44,913 bases of DNA from Candidatus Falkowiibacteriota bacterium (GTDB lineage: Bacteria > Patescibacteriota > Patescibacteriia > Patescibacteriales > VMTK01). Of this stretch, positions 21,494-29,122 are shown one piece after another. Numbering within the stretch: position 1 is the first letter of the stretch; each line of letters begins with the position of its first letter. A model generated the notes under the pieces. The model was given only the letters and a program-made list of their open reading frames with translations, was not told the origin of the DNA and searched no databases. The DNA lies in the NCBI GenBank assembly GCA_013791585.1, contig VMTK01000043.1, positions 1 through 44,913 of the forward strand. Direction: 5' to 3'. A program made the position numbers and the translations under genes.

Positions 21494-22945
21494 ATGATTA
21501 AGAATAAAACAAGCCAATCCGGAGCCGCTCTTATTCTTGTTTTGTCAATCACGGCGATTTTTTTAGCGTCTTCCATGGGATTAATATCATTGGGAATATA
21601 CAGAAACCGGCTTTATCTCCAGCAGTCTGCCAAACAGCAGGCCCTGCATATAGCTGAAGCCGGCGCGAATTATTACCGCTGGCATCTCGCGCATGAACTG
21701 GATGATTATTACGACGGCACAGGCGCGGATCCGGGAGAGCCGGGCGAGCCATACGGGCCTTACGAGCATACTTTTTACGAGCCGTCTGGAAGCGCGGCAG
21801 GAACCTACGTCCTGGAAATCACTCCTCCCCCCATCGGCTCCACTATCGTAAAGGTAAAATCAACCGGGTGGGTTAACAGCTATCCCAACATAAAAAGGAC
21901 AGTGGAAATAAGATACGGGGATCCGTCTCTCGCGCATTATTCTTTTCTGACAAATTCCGATATCTGGTTCGGCGACAGTGAAAATGTAAGGGGAGAAATG
22001 CATTCCAACGGCGGCGTGCGGATGGACGGCACAAACGATTCCATAGTGGCTTCTGCCAGAAATACTTATATCTGCACCTTCAGCCACGGCTGCAATTCTT
22101 CAAACTGCGGCAGCCCCTGCGCTTGGATCAGCGGCACCGGCTGCGAGTGCCCCGCTGTTTGGGGAGCCGGGCCAAACTATGATTTATGGGATTACCCGGT
22201 GCCAATCGTTGATTTCAACAGTATTACCGCGGATATAGCGGAAATAAAGGACAACGCGCTCTACTTTGGTTCATCAGGAGGAAATAATGACGGGTATCAT
22301 GTTATTTTTCAAAATGACGGCACTTTTGATGTTTATATTGTTAATAGTTTGGAAGCGGCAATTTATCAATACAAAGAATCTTTTACCGGCTGCGGCCAAA
22401 ATATCGCGGAAAAAATTAACAGCGAAACCTATGATAATAATTATGCGATACCGGCTAACGGCCTTATTTACATTGAAGATGATGTCTGGGTTGAGGGAAC
22501 TGTTAACGGACGCGCTACATTAGTCGCCGCCAGACTGCCTGATAATATTAATAAAAGAAAAACTATTTATATAAACAACAATATTAATTATTTGGCTCGC
22601 GACGGCAATCATATTTTAGGGCTTATCGCGCAAAAACATATTAAAATACCGCAGCACGCCCCGACTGATTTGGTTATTGACGCCATACTTTTAGCGCAAA
22701 ATGGCCGCTGTTTTAGAAATTATTATTGCTGCGAACCAAGCTGTGATGTAAAAAACAGCATAGAAGTATACGGCGGAATAATCACTAATCAAATTTGGAC
22801 ATGGTCTTGGGCGGACGGCACGGGCGCTACTATAGACGGCTACAACACTACAACTTCAATTTACGATTCTAACGCCACCTACGCGCCGCCGCCTTCCTTC
22901 CCGACAACAGGAGAGTATGTGTTCATATCATGGGAAGAAAAATAA
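21494..22945 (+). CDS. PilX-like N-terminal domain protein with large Cys-rich exported domain
   Basis: This 483-residue protein starts SQSGAALILVLSITAIFLAS, a PilX-type hydrophobic N-terminus (G-AALILVL) followed by the long alpha1 helix (QQSAKQQALHIAEAGANYYRWH). The extracellular part contains a cysteine-rich loop (CTFSHGCNSSNCGSPC and two more cysteines), a parallel-beta-like region (GLIYIEDDVWVEGTVNG) similar to polymer-forming pilus-associated proteins, and a second CC-containing loop. It completes the minor pilin trio. Its size and cysteines suggest disulfide-stabilised surface exposure. The function is inferred from position and the N-terminus. Confidence 0.78.
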   Translation: MIKNKTSQSGAALILVLSITAIFLASSMGLISLGIYRNRLYLQQSAKQQALHIAEAGANYYRWHLAHELDDYYDGTGADPGEPGEPYGPYEHTFYEPSGSAAGTYVLEITPPPIGSTIVKVKSTGWVNSYPNIKRTVEIRYGDPSLAHYSFLTNSDIWFGDSENVRGEMHSNGGVRMDGTNDSIVASARNTYICTFSHGCNSSNCGSPCAWISGTGCECPAVWGAGPNYDLWDYPVPIVDFNSITADIAEIKDNALYFGSSGGNNDGYHVIFQNDGTFDVYIVNSLEAAIYQYKESFTGCGQNIAEKINSETYDNNYAIPANGLIYIEDDVWVEGTVNGRATLVAARLPDNINKRKTIYINNNINYLARDGNHILGLIAQKHIKIPQHAPTDLVIDAILLAQNGRCFRNYYCCEPSCDVKNSIEVYGGIITNQIWTWSWADGTGATIDGYNTTTSIYDSNATYAPPPSFPTTGEYVFISWEEK

Positions 22946-23056
22946 TAACTGTAATTTGAAATTGGAAATTGGAAATTTGGGTAATTCTTTTGAAATATTT
23001 TTATTTATTTCCAAATTACTAATTTCTAATTTCTAATTTCAAAAACGTTATTTTTA

Positions 23057-23065
23057 TGATATAAT
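23057..23065 (+). promoter_or_regulatory. Extended -10 promoter of the pilMNO block
   Basis: TGATATAAT about 35 bp upstream of ATG 23100; TTTCAA is a weak -35 at 17 bp. The upstream gap has short inverted TTTGAAATTGGAAATT / AATTTCTAATTTCAAA sequences. Confidence 0.5.
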
Positions 23066-23099
23066 ATTAATACCCCTTAAACTATTTTATAAACAATAT

Positions 23100-24254
23100 A
23101 TGTTTTTCAATAATAACTCAACTTACCCCATAGGCCTGGACATATCTGATTTATCGTTGAAATTCGTCCAGCTTAATAAAATCAGGAATAAAATAACAAT
23201 CCAAGCTATGGGCAAAACCAGCCTGCCGGCGGGATTGATTGAAGGAGGAGAAATAAAGAATAAAGAAGGAGTCGCTAAAAAAATAAAAAAACTTATCGCG
23301 AATCCGCAATTCGGCAAAATTAGCTCCGGGGAAATAATATCATGCTTGCCTGAAACCAAAACCTTCATCAAGCTTATTGAAGTTGAAAGAACTCCTAATC
23401 CAATGCGGGAAATTATCAGCAATGAAATTGAAAAACACATACCAATGCCAATTAACGAAATGTACTACGATTGGCAAATCATAAAAACACCGGATAGCAA
23501 GCAATCGGTTTTAATAGGGGCCGCGCCGCAGAATATAGTGAGCCAATACGCTAATTTGCTCAAAGAAGCCAAGTATTCTATTGTGGCTCTGGAAATAGAG
23601 CCGATTTCCATCTGCCGCAGCCTGCTTGCCGAAGAAGCATTAAAATTTGAGGGGGCATTTGAAAAAAATTATGGCATTATTGATATAGGCGCGAAAAGGA
23701 CAAGCATGATTATCTATTCAAAAAATACGATTCTTTTTACCGTAAGCATGCCGATATCCGGAGAGGAGGCGACTAACCGCATTGCCAGAACATTAAAGAT
23801 TGAAGCAAGCCAAGCTGAAAAGGCAAAAATTGTCTGCGGTTTTGATGAAAGAAAAGCTGATGGAATTATCAAAAACATCCTGTCCGATATGGCCCATGAG
23901 CTGATAAAAAAAATGCGGGAAACTATTGAATTTTATAACGCTCATTTCTCCGGCAGGGGCCCGATCAATGAAATTCTGCTTTGCGGCGGCGGCGCTAACA
24001 TAAAAAAGTTGGATGAAATTATCAGCAAAGAGCTTTCAATTCCAGCTAAGCCGGGCAATGCTTTGATTAATTTATCGGAAATTAACGGAAAATTCTCCGA
24101 TATTTTAAAAGAAAAGCATATTCTGGAAATTGATTTGAATAAAGAAAGCAAAAATAAAAAAAACAAGCTATTATCAATAACTCAGGACGCGAGCCTGACT
24201 TTTTCCACGGCAATAGGCCTTGCTTTAAGGGGAATATTTATAGAAGAGATATAA
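23100..24254 (+). CDS. pilM: PilM, actin-like ATPase of the type IV pilus
   Basis: The 384-residue protein has the PilM/FtsA-like fold: phosphate-1 loop IGLDISDLSLKFVQL, EIEKHIPMPINEMYYDW (typical PilM helix), a second nucleotide loop YGIIDIGAKRTSMIIY, and the adenosine motif EILLCGGGANIKKLDEII. PilM binds the cytoplasmic N-terminus of PilN and links the platform to the alignment complex. pilN and pilO follow directly. Length is near the ~350 of Thermus and Pseudomonas PilM. Confidence 0.94.
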   Translation: MFFNNNSTYPIGLDISDLSLKFVQLNKIRNKITIQAMGKTSLPAGLIEGGEIKNKEGVAKKIKKLIANPQFGKISSGEIISCLPETKTFIKLIEVERTPNPMREIISNEIEKHIPMPINEMYYDWQIIKTPDSKQSVLIGAAPQNIVSQYANLLKEAKYSIVALEIEPISICRSLLAEEALKFEGAFEKNYGIIDIGAKRTSMIIYSKNTILFTVSMPISGEEATNRIARTLKIEASQAEKAKIVCGFDERKADGIIKNILSDMAHELIKKMRETIEFYNAHFSGRGPINEILLCGGGANIKKLDEIISKELSIPAKPGNALINLSEINGKFSDILKEKHILEIDLNKESKNKKNKLLSITQDASLTFSTAIGLALRGIFIEEI

Positions 24255-24324
24255 ATTTTCATATAAACGCACTAACATTAAAACATATTAAAAAATAATA
24301 TTGTTCAAATGTTAAAATGCTTAA

Positions 24325-24870
24325 ATGTTAAAATTAAATTTAATACCGCAACAATTAAAAAAAGAGCTTAAGCTAAAACGGATTTACAAAATACTGAAAA
24401 AGATGAGTAGCTTTATTATTATAGCCATGGTGATAATCGCCATAACTCTTTTGATCGCCAAGCTGATCATGCAAAATCATTTTAATAAAATAATAGAGCA
24501 GGGCGCTTTGATAACTAAAAGCAGCCAAAGCTACAATGCTGAAGCAAGGGATATTAATTTCCAGATAAGCCAAATTTCGCAAATTCAAAACGAATTTACC
24601 GAATGGTCTTTGCTTCTGGAAAACTTAGCCGCCAAAACCCCTGAAGATATTTCATTGTCAAATGTTAAAATCAGCGGCGATCCAAGCTTAATCAGCATCA
24701 AAGGGCTGGCCGGCTCGCGCGATAATCTGCTGCTTTTTAAAAAAAGCTTGGAAGATTCTCCCGTATATTCCGACATTAAATTCCCTTTGCAAAACATAAT
24801 GCAGAAAGAAAATATAAATTTTGAAATAAGCGCAAGCTTAAACTTGCCCGTGTTGAAAGATGTCAAGTAA
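24325..24870 (+). CDS. pilN: PilN, type IV pilus alignment protein
   Basis: The 181-residue protein has the short cytoplasmic N-terminal peptide LNLIPQQLKKE, the family motif that docks into PilM, then one TM helix (about 30-50), a coiled-coil stretch (QISQISQIQNEFTEW) and a ferredoxin-like C-terminal domain (SNVKISGDPSLISIKGLA). It partners PilO. The order pilM-pilN-pilO is conserved. Confidence 0.9.
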   Translation: MLKLNLIPQQLKKELKLKRIYKILKKMSSFIIIAMVIIAITLLIAKLIMQNHFNKIIEQGALITKSSQSYNAEARDINFQISQISQIQNEFTEWSLLLENLAAKTPEDISLSNVKISGDPSLISIKGLAGSRDNLLLFKKSLEDSPVYSDIKFPLQNIMQKENINFEISASLNLPVLKDVK

Positions 24871-24993
24871 GACTTATCTTCTTGAACACTAAATTACTGA
24901 ATATTATTATTTTTGTTTATTAAAATACTCCTGCAAGCATTGTTAAATTGTTTTAATGATAGCAATTTAGCAATGTAACAATTTAACGGTTAT

Positions 24994-25584
24994 ATGCAAA
25001 TAGATAATTTTACAAAATACAGCTTAAAGAAAAAAATAATAGCCGGACCTGTAATTTTTCTTGCTATTATGGGAATTATTGTTTTTTTTATCGTAATGCC
25101 GGCCATTAATGACATTAAAAAGATAAAAAACGAAGTTGAGGCGGAAAGAATTGATTTAGAAAAAAAATACATTAAGGGGCAAAGCTTAAAGCAGTTAAAA
25201 GAAAACTTGCAAGAAATAAAGCCGGATTTGGAAAAGCTGAACAATGTTTTTGTTATTAACGAGCAAGAGCTTGATTTTATTACAACTTTAGAAAATTTCG
25301 CGCATGAAAACAATGTTGAGCAAAAAATAAACATGGACGCGTTTAAAAATCTTGACAAAAGCAAAGCGCTGCAAGAAATACGGTTAAATCTTTCTTTGGC
25401 CGGCGGCTTTACGGAATTGCTGAATTACTTGGCGGACTTGGAGTCTTCGCATTATTATATAACTGTAAATTCCTTGGAAGTCTCTTCGGCATCGGCCAAA
25501 TCGCCTATCGCCGGCAAGGATTTGGGCCTTAGCAGCGGCATAAGCATGGCGATTTCAGCGAATATTTACTGGGTTAACAAATAA
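24994..25584 (+). CDS. pilO: PilO-like type IV pilus alignment protein
   Basis: The 196-residue protein has one TM helix near the N-terminus (about 16-38), a charged coiled-coil (DIKKIKNEVEAERIDLEKKY) and a C-terminal alpha/beta domain with LNLSLAGGFTELLNYLADLE, matching PilO. It follows pilN at the expected position, although 123 bp of AT-rich DNA with IR-like TTAAATTG/CAATTTAA intervene. Sequence conservation in PilO is low, so the call rests on topology plus context. Confidence 0.87.
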   Translation: MQIDNFTKYSLKKKIIAGPVIFLAIMGIIVFFIVMPAINDIKKIKNEVEAERIDLEKKYIKGQSLKQLKENLQEIKPDLEKLNNVFVINEQELDFITTLENFAHENNVEQKINMDAFKNLDKSKALQEIRLNLSLAGGFTELLNYLADLESSHYYITVNSLEVSSASAKSPIAGKDLGLSSGISMAISANIYWVNK

Positions 25585-25591
25585 AAAATCT

Positions 25592-25861
25592 ATGGATAAA
25601 ATAAAATTCACATCAAAAAAAACATTTTTTTGGCTTTATATTATTATAATAATTTTAAGCATTTCCGCGTTGTCTTATAATACTTTCTTTTTGTACAAAA
25701 ATTTTTATCAAGTGATTACCTATTTTGAAGAAATAATAGTGCTGAAAGAAAAAGTCGCGGTTGAAACAGTGGATATTGAAAAATTTAACGTTATTACGGA
25801 AAAAATAAACAAAAAAACAAACAGGCGGGAATTGGATAAAATTTCCAATCCTTTTGATTAG
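25592..25861 (+). CDS. Small single-TM protein at the pilP position
   Basis: This 89-residue protein has a TM helix (about 12-33), a helical charged segment (EEIIVLKEKVAVETVDIEKF) and a C-terminal LDKISNPFD. It begins 7 bp after pilO, so it is surely co-translated with it. It is too short for a PilP lipoprotein and has no lipobox, but could be a reduced substitute or a pilus-associated adaptor. No family was recognised. Confidence 0.75.
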   Translation: MDKIKFTSKKTFFWLYIIIIILSISALSYNTFFLYKNFYQVITYFEEIIVLKEKVAVETVDIEKFNVITEKINKKTNRRELDKISNPFD

Positions 25862-25865
25862 CCGC

Positions 25866-26036
25866 GCGTAACGCGTAACGCGTAACGCGCGAGTAGTAAT
25901 GCGCGGATAAATTAATTTCCGCCGCGTCGCAGTCTCCTGCCTGCCCCTGCTTCTTGCGGGGAAAGGGACTGCGGCGGACAAGCAGGCGAAACCGCCGCAG
26001 TCCTCTGCTGAGAAACTGCGGCGAGGCAGCATGAAA
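25866..26036. repeat. GC-rich palindromic element with GCGTTACG repeats
   Basis: Starts with three or four CGCGTAACG units, then a GC-rich block with several stems, the best being ACTGCGGCGG / CCGCCGCAGT with a 16 bp spacer; related GCCGCAGT pieces recur at both ends. It is strikingly GC-rich against its neighbours and resembles a REP/BIME-type intergenic element. No coding potential is credible. Confidence 0.7.
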
Positions 26037-26046
26037 TTCTAACTAT

Positions 26047-26091
26047 TTTAAAAAACCATTCACTTTGGTGCAAAGTGAATGGTTTTTTAAA
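26047..26091. terminator. Bidirectional terminator between pilus and Fe-S operons
   Basis: Perfect 21 bp stem TTTAAAAAACCATTCACTTTG with loop GTG, with A and T runs on both sides, so it works for the converging pil and nifS transcripts. Confidence 0.93.
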
Positions 26092-26111
26092 TACGCTTAT
26101 AGATTTGAGTG

Positions 26112-27344
26112 TTAATGCTCCGGCGACATTTTGCGGAGGCGCTTGATGATAGGCGGCAATATTTTTATAACTTGTTTAATTTCAGCTTCCGTTGTGAGCT
26201 TACCCAAAGTAAACCTGATAGAATTATGCGCTACTTCCGGCTTGATCCCCATGGCCAGAAGCACATGCGAAGCTTTCAAGCTGGATGAAGCGCAGGCAGA
26301 GCCGGTGGAAACCGCTATTCCTTTCAGGTCCAATGAAATCAAAATTGACTCCCCTTCAACTCCCAAAAAAGAAAAATGGGCGTGCGACGGAGTGGAAATT
26401 TCCCGGTCAGTATTTAGTATGGCATTTGGAATATTTTTCATTATTCCGTTAACCAGCATATCGCGCAATTTAACTATTTTTTTATTTTCAACTTCCCGGC
26501 TTTTTTTATCCAATAATCTTATTGCTTCCCCCAGCCCGACAATCCCCGGAACATTTAAAGTTCCGCTGCGCAAATTTCTTTCATGATGCCCTCCCAGCTG
26601 AACCGGCTTAAGCGGCGTTTCTGATTTGACGAATAAAGCGCCGACCCCTTTCGGACCGTAGATTTTATGCCCCGACAAGCTTAACAAATCGCAGTGCAGG
26701 CGCTTGACATCGCAATCAAGAAAATTAACCGCCTGTGTCGCGTCAGTATGGAAATAAATCGGGCGCGGCTTCTCTCCCCTGTTTTTAGTTCTGCATTTAT
26801 GCCACTCTTTTAATCTTTTCTCATTAATATTTTTAATAATCTTGCCGATCTCGCGGATCGGCTGAATGCTCCCCACTTCGCTGTTAACATACATAATTGA
26901 AACCAAAACCGTATCATCTCTAATCGCTTTTTTAAACTTTTCAATATCAACAACGCCGTTCGCCTTAACAGGCAAACGCGTAATTTTCATGCCTTTTGCT
27001 TCCTGATCCGTCAACGGCTCCAAAACAGCGTCATGCTCAATAAGCGATGTAATAATATGCATTTCTTCTCTCTTTATCCCCTGTTTTTTTAATGCTTTTA
27101 CCACGCCTTTTATGGCTAAATTATCAGATTCCGTGGCTCCTGATGTAAAAATAATTTCATCCGGCGCGCAGTTTAAAAATCTTGACAATTCTTCTCTTGC
27201 CGCGTCAACTCCCGCCAACGCAGCTTGACCAAAACCATGGATTGAAGAAGGGTTGCCGAACTTATCGCTGAAATAAGGCAGCATGACCTTAAGGACTTGC
27301 TTGTCCATGGGCGTTGTCGCGCTATGGTCTAAATATATTTTCAT
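26112..27344 (-). CDS. nifS: Cysteine desulfurase (NifS/IscS family)
   Basis: This PLP enzyme removes sulfur from cysteine for Fe-S cluster assembly. The 410-residue protein has IYLDHSATTPMD, FTSGATESDNLAIKG, HTDATQAVNF, the PLP-lysine motif LSLSGHKIYGPKGVGAL, RSGTLNVPGIVG and the active-site loop STGSACASSS with the catalytic Cys. The substrate-side motif reads EHDAVL where EHxAVL is usual. Length is normal for group I NifS/IscS. It is the last gene of the Rrf2-IscU-Nfu-NifS operon, separated from nfu by a palindromic element. Confidence 0.95.
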   Translation of the reverse strand: MKIYLDHSATTPMDKQVLKVMLPYFSDKFGNPSSIHGFGQAALAGVDAAREELSRFLNCAPDEIIFTSGATESDNLAIKGVVKALKKQGIKREEMHIITSLIEHDAVLEPLTDQEAKGMKITRLPVKANGVVDIEKFKKAIRDDTVLVSIMYVNSEVGSIQPIREIGKIIKNINEKRLKEWHKCRTKNRGEKPRPIYFHTDATQAVNFLDCDVKRLHCDLLSLSGHKIYGPKGVGALFVKSETPLKPVQLGGHHERNLRSGTLNVPGIVGLGEAIRLLDKKSREVENKKIVKLRDMLVNGIMKNIPNAILNTDREISTPSHAHFSFLGVEGESILISLDLKGIAVSTGSACASSSLKASHVLLAMGIKPEVAHNSIRFTLGKLTTEAEIKQVIKILPPIIKRLRKMSPEH

Positions 27345-27352
27345 AATTTTTA

Positions 27353-27473
27353 ACCTCCCCTAACCCCTCCTTAGTAAGGAGGGGAATATAATTAGCTTAT
27401 TATAATTAATATACAATTAACCTCGCAAAATTTCTCCCCTTGCCAAGGGGAGATGCCCGAAGGGCAGAGGGGT
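27353..27473. repeat. Palindromic MITE/REP-like element between nfu and nifS
   Basis: About 120 bp with inverted ends (ACCTCCCCTAACCCCTCC / GGCAGAGGGGTA) and internal perfect hairpins CCCCTCCTTAGTAAGGAGGGG (in two halves), TCTCCCCTTGCCAAGGGGAGA-type and TGCCCGAAGGGCA. No ORF is present. From memory, similar CCCCTAACCCC palindromes are common in many genomes. Confidence 0.7.
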
Positions 27474-27475
27474 AT

Positions 27476-27700
27476 TTAGACAGCTACAACCTCTTTAACT
27501 TCCGGAACTTCTTTTTTAATTTCCGCCTCAATCCCCTGCTTCAAGGTAATTTGCGACATGGGGCAATGAGCGCACATGCCCATTAATTCAACCTTTAAAA
27601 CGCCGCTATTTTCATCAAAATTTACAAAATGAACATCTCCGCCATCTGCCTGCAGAGAAGGCCTGATTTTTTCTAAAACTTTTTTAATTTTTTCTTCCAT
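27476..27700 (-). CDS. NifU C-terminal-domain (Nfu) Fe-S carrier
   Basis: This 74-residue protein consists of a single Nfu domain: IRPSLQADGGDVHFV, then the cluster-binding MCAHCPMSQITLKQGIE with the CxxC pair. It receives [4Fe-4S] clusters and passes them to target enzymes. It lies between iscU and nifS in one operon, and the hydrogenase genes nearby are likely clients. Length is that of stand-alone Nfu domains. Confidence 0.93.
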   Translation of the reverse strand: MEEKIKKVLEKIRPSLQADGGDVHFVNFDENSGVLKVELMGMCAHCPMSQITLKQGIEAEIKKEVPEVKEVVAV

Positions 27701-27760
27701 ATAGTTTTTATTAATTATAAATCCCCGCGAAAAACAAAGATTAATAAAATTATTATTTTA

Positions 27761-28183
27761 TTATTTTATTATTTTATTTTTATAATTTTCAATCGCCTTA
27801 TGCAAGGCCTCAATTCCAAGCATGGAACAGTGGACTTTCGGCGCAGGCAAGCCGCCTAAATCTTTTACGATTTTATCCTTGGTGATTTTCAACGCCTCGT
27901 CCAAAGTTTTGCCTTTTACAATATCGGTTAGCGCGGATGACACGGCAATGGCCGCGGCGCAGCCCAAGGTTTCAAATTTAATATCTTTTATAAAATCCTT
28001 GCCTTCTTGCGCTTTTCCGCCCTTGTCAACCTTTTTCCGCCCTATTTTAATATAAATTTTCATGACATCGCCGCAAACAGGATTGCCAACTTTGCCGACA
28101 GCGTCAGCGTTTTTAATAACACCCTGATTATGGGGATTTTTAAAATGCTGTATAACTTTTTTTGAATATGGCATACTTCGCAT
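27761..28183 (-). CDS. iscU: IscU/NifU-type Fe-S scaffold protein
   Basis: The ~140-residue scaffold has the three conserved cysteines in GNPVCGD, ETLGCAAAIA and HCSMLG, and the metal-modulating Asp after the first. The start is probably ATG 28174 (MPYSKKVIQHFKNP); ATG 28183 comes from a GTTATGCG repeat unit. A 13-residue Lys/Gly-rich insert (KVDKGGKAQEGKD) sits between the first two cysteines. It assembles [2Fe-2S]/[4Fe-4S] clusters with the desulfurase encoded downstream. Confidence 0.94.
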   Translation of the reverse strand: MRSMPYSKKVIQHFKNPHNQGVIKNADAVGKVGNPVCGDVMKIYIKIGRKKVDKGGKAQEGKDFIKDIKFETLGCAAAIAVSSALTDIVKGKTLDEALKITKDKIVKDLGGLPAPKVHCSMLGIEALHKAIENYKNKIIK

Positions 28184-28216
28184 AACTCATAACGCGCAAC
28201 GCGCAACGAGCATTAT

Positions 28217-28618
28217 TTACATTAAATCCGATAATTTAATATTTCTTAAAGTATTGTTGACTGCCTGCTGGACTTTTAGCAAAACTTTCGTGGCGCCGCA
28301 TTCGCATTTATTGCCGCAATACACTTTACCGTCTTCGCTTAAGCAATAAAACAATGTCATCTTGCCTTCTAACGCCTTGATTATATCATGAACATTTATT
28401 CTCGCGGGACTAATTAATAATTTATAGCCGCCCCTTGCTCCTTTGGCTGATTTGATTAAGCCCGCTTTTTTTAATTTTGCGAATATGCGCTCCAAATATT
28501 TATGGGAAATTTTTTCCTCCAAGGCAATACTGGACAGGGAAACGTTTCCTGAATTATAGTTTTGCGCCAAATTAATCATGGCGCGCAAGCCATAAGTTGT
28601 ACAGGTGGAAAATTTCAT
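28217..28618 (-). CDS. iscR: Rrf2-family Fe-S-responsive regulator (IscR-like)
   Basis: The 133-residue protein has an N-terminal winged helix (MKFSTCTTYGLRAMINLA, SHKYLERIFAKLKKAGLIKSAKGARGGY) and a late cysteine cluster (FYCLSEDGKVYCGNKCECG) able to bind an Fe-S cluster. Members of this group sense cluster demand and repress isc genes. It heads the iscU-nfu-nifS operon, and a TACT-AAATC-AGTA palindrome overlapping its own Shine-Dalgarno region suggests autoregulation. The exact ligand residues are not proven. Confidence 0.9.
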   Translation of the reverse strand: MKFSTCTTYGLRAMINLAQNYNSGNVSLSSIALEEKISHKYLERIFAKLKKAGLIKSAKGARGGYKLLISPARINVHDIIKALEGKMTLFYCLSEDGKVYCGNKCECGATKVLLKVQQAVNNTLRNIKLSDLM

Positions 28619-28620
28619 AA

Positions 28621-28642
28621 CTCCTACTGATTTAGTATGTAT
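28621..28642 (-). promoter_or_regulatory. IscR type 1-like operator overlapping the Shine-Dalgarno sequence
   Basis: - strand ATACATACTAAATCAGTAGG: ACT-5-AGT spacing and flanking ATA match the E. coli IscR type 1 layout. It lies between the -10 and the start codon of the Rrf2 gene. Confidence 0.45.
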
Positions 28643-28646
28643 TTAT

Positions 28647-28674
28647 ATATTATCATATTATAAATTTTTGTCAA
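28647..28674 (-). promoter_or_regulatory. Promoter of the Fe-S assembly operon
   Basis: - strand TTGACA (28669-28674), 16 bp, TAATAT (28647-28652). Confidence 0.6.
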
Positions 28675-28686
28675 ACATGTCTATCC

Positions 28687-28715
28687 TTGACATCTAATAT
28701 TGATTTTGTTATATT
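28687..28715 (+). promoter_or_regulatory. Promoter of rpmA
   Basis: TTGACA (28687-28692), 17 bp, TATATT (28710-28715), divergent from the Fe-S operon promoter. Confidence 0.7.
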
Positions 28716-28765
28716 AAATTAAGATGAAAACTAATTAACTGGCTAACTTAATCAACTAAAACTAT

Positions 28766-29047
28766 ATGGCGCATAAAAAAGCAGGCGGTTCCACAACCCT
28801 GGGCCGCGATTCAATCAGCAAAAGATTGGGAGTAAAATTAAACGACGGGCAATTCGCCAAAGCCGGAGCTATTATAATCCGCCAAAGAGGCGCTAAATAC
28901 CATCCGGGCAAGAATGTTAAAAAAGGCAAAGATGACACTCTTTTCGCCATTGCCGCGGGCTTTGTTAAATTTACCGCCAAAAAATTAAGAAAATTCAACA
29001 ATCAATTAAAAACAGTAAAAACAGTAAATGTAATGCCGCAAAAATAA
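28766..29047 (+). CDS. rpmA: Ribosomal protein bL27
   Basis: The 93-residue protein starts [16 protein letters not shown], the classic bL27 N-terminus that reaches the peptidyl-transferase centre, followed by [21 protein letters not shown] and [18 protein letters not shown]. No cleavable N-terminal extension like that of Firmicutes is present. Elsewhere rpmA usually follows rplU (bL21); here it stands alone with its own promoter and a strong terminator. Confidence 0.97.
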   Translation: MAHKKAGGSTTLGRDSISKRLGVKLNDGQFAKAGAIIIRQRGAKYHPGKNVKKGKDDTLFAIAAGFVKFTAKKLRKFNNQLKTVKTVNVMPQK

Positions 29048-29066
29048 AAACAATAATATTGCAATC

Positions 29067-29108
29067 AAAATAAAGGCGTCCCGATGTCTATCGGGGCGCC
29101 TTTATTTT
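29067..29108. terminator. Bidirectional terminator after rpmA/hydA
   Basis: Stem AAAATAAAGGCG-TCCCGAT / ATCGGGG-CGCCTTTATTTT, between the convergent rpmA and hydA genes. Confidence 0.9.
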
Positions 29109-29122
29109 AATTTTTATTTTCC

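Noticed and set aside
25655-26032. 125-codon ORF on the - strand across the GC-rich palindrome
   Set aside because: It is antisense to the 89-residue pilus gene and consists of repeat DNA.
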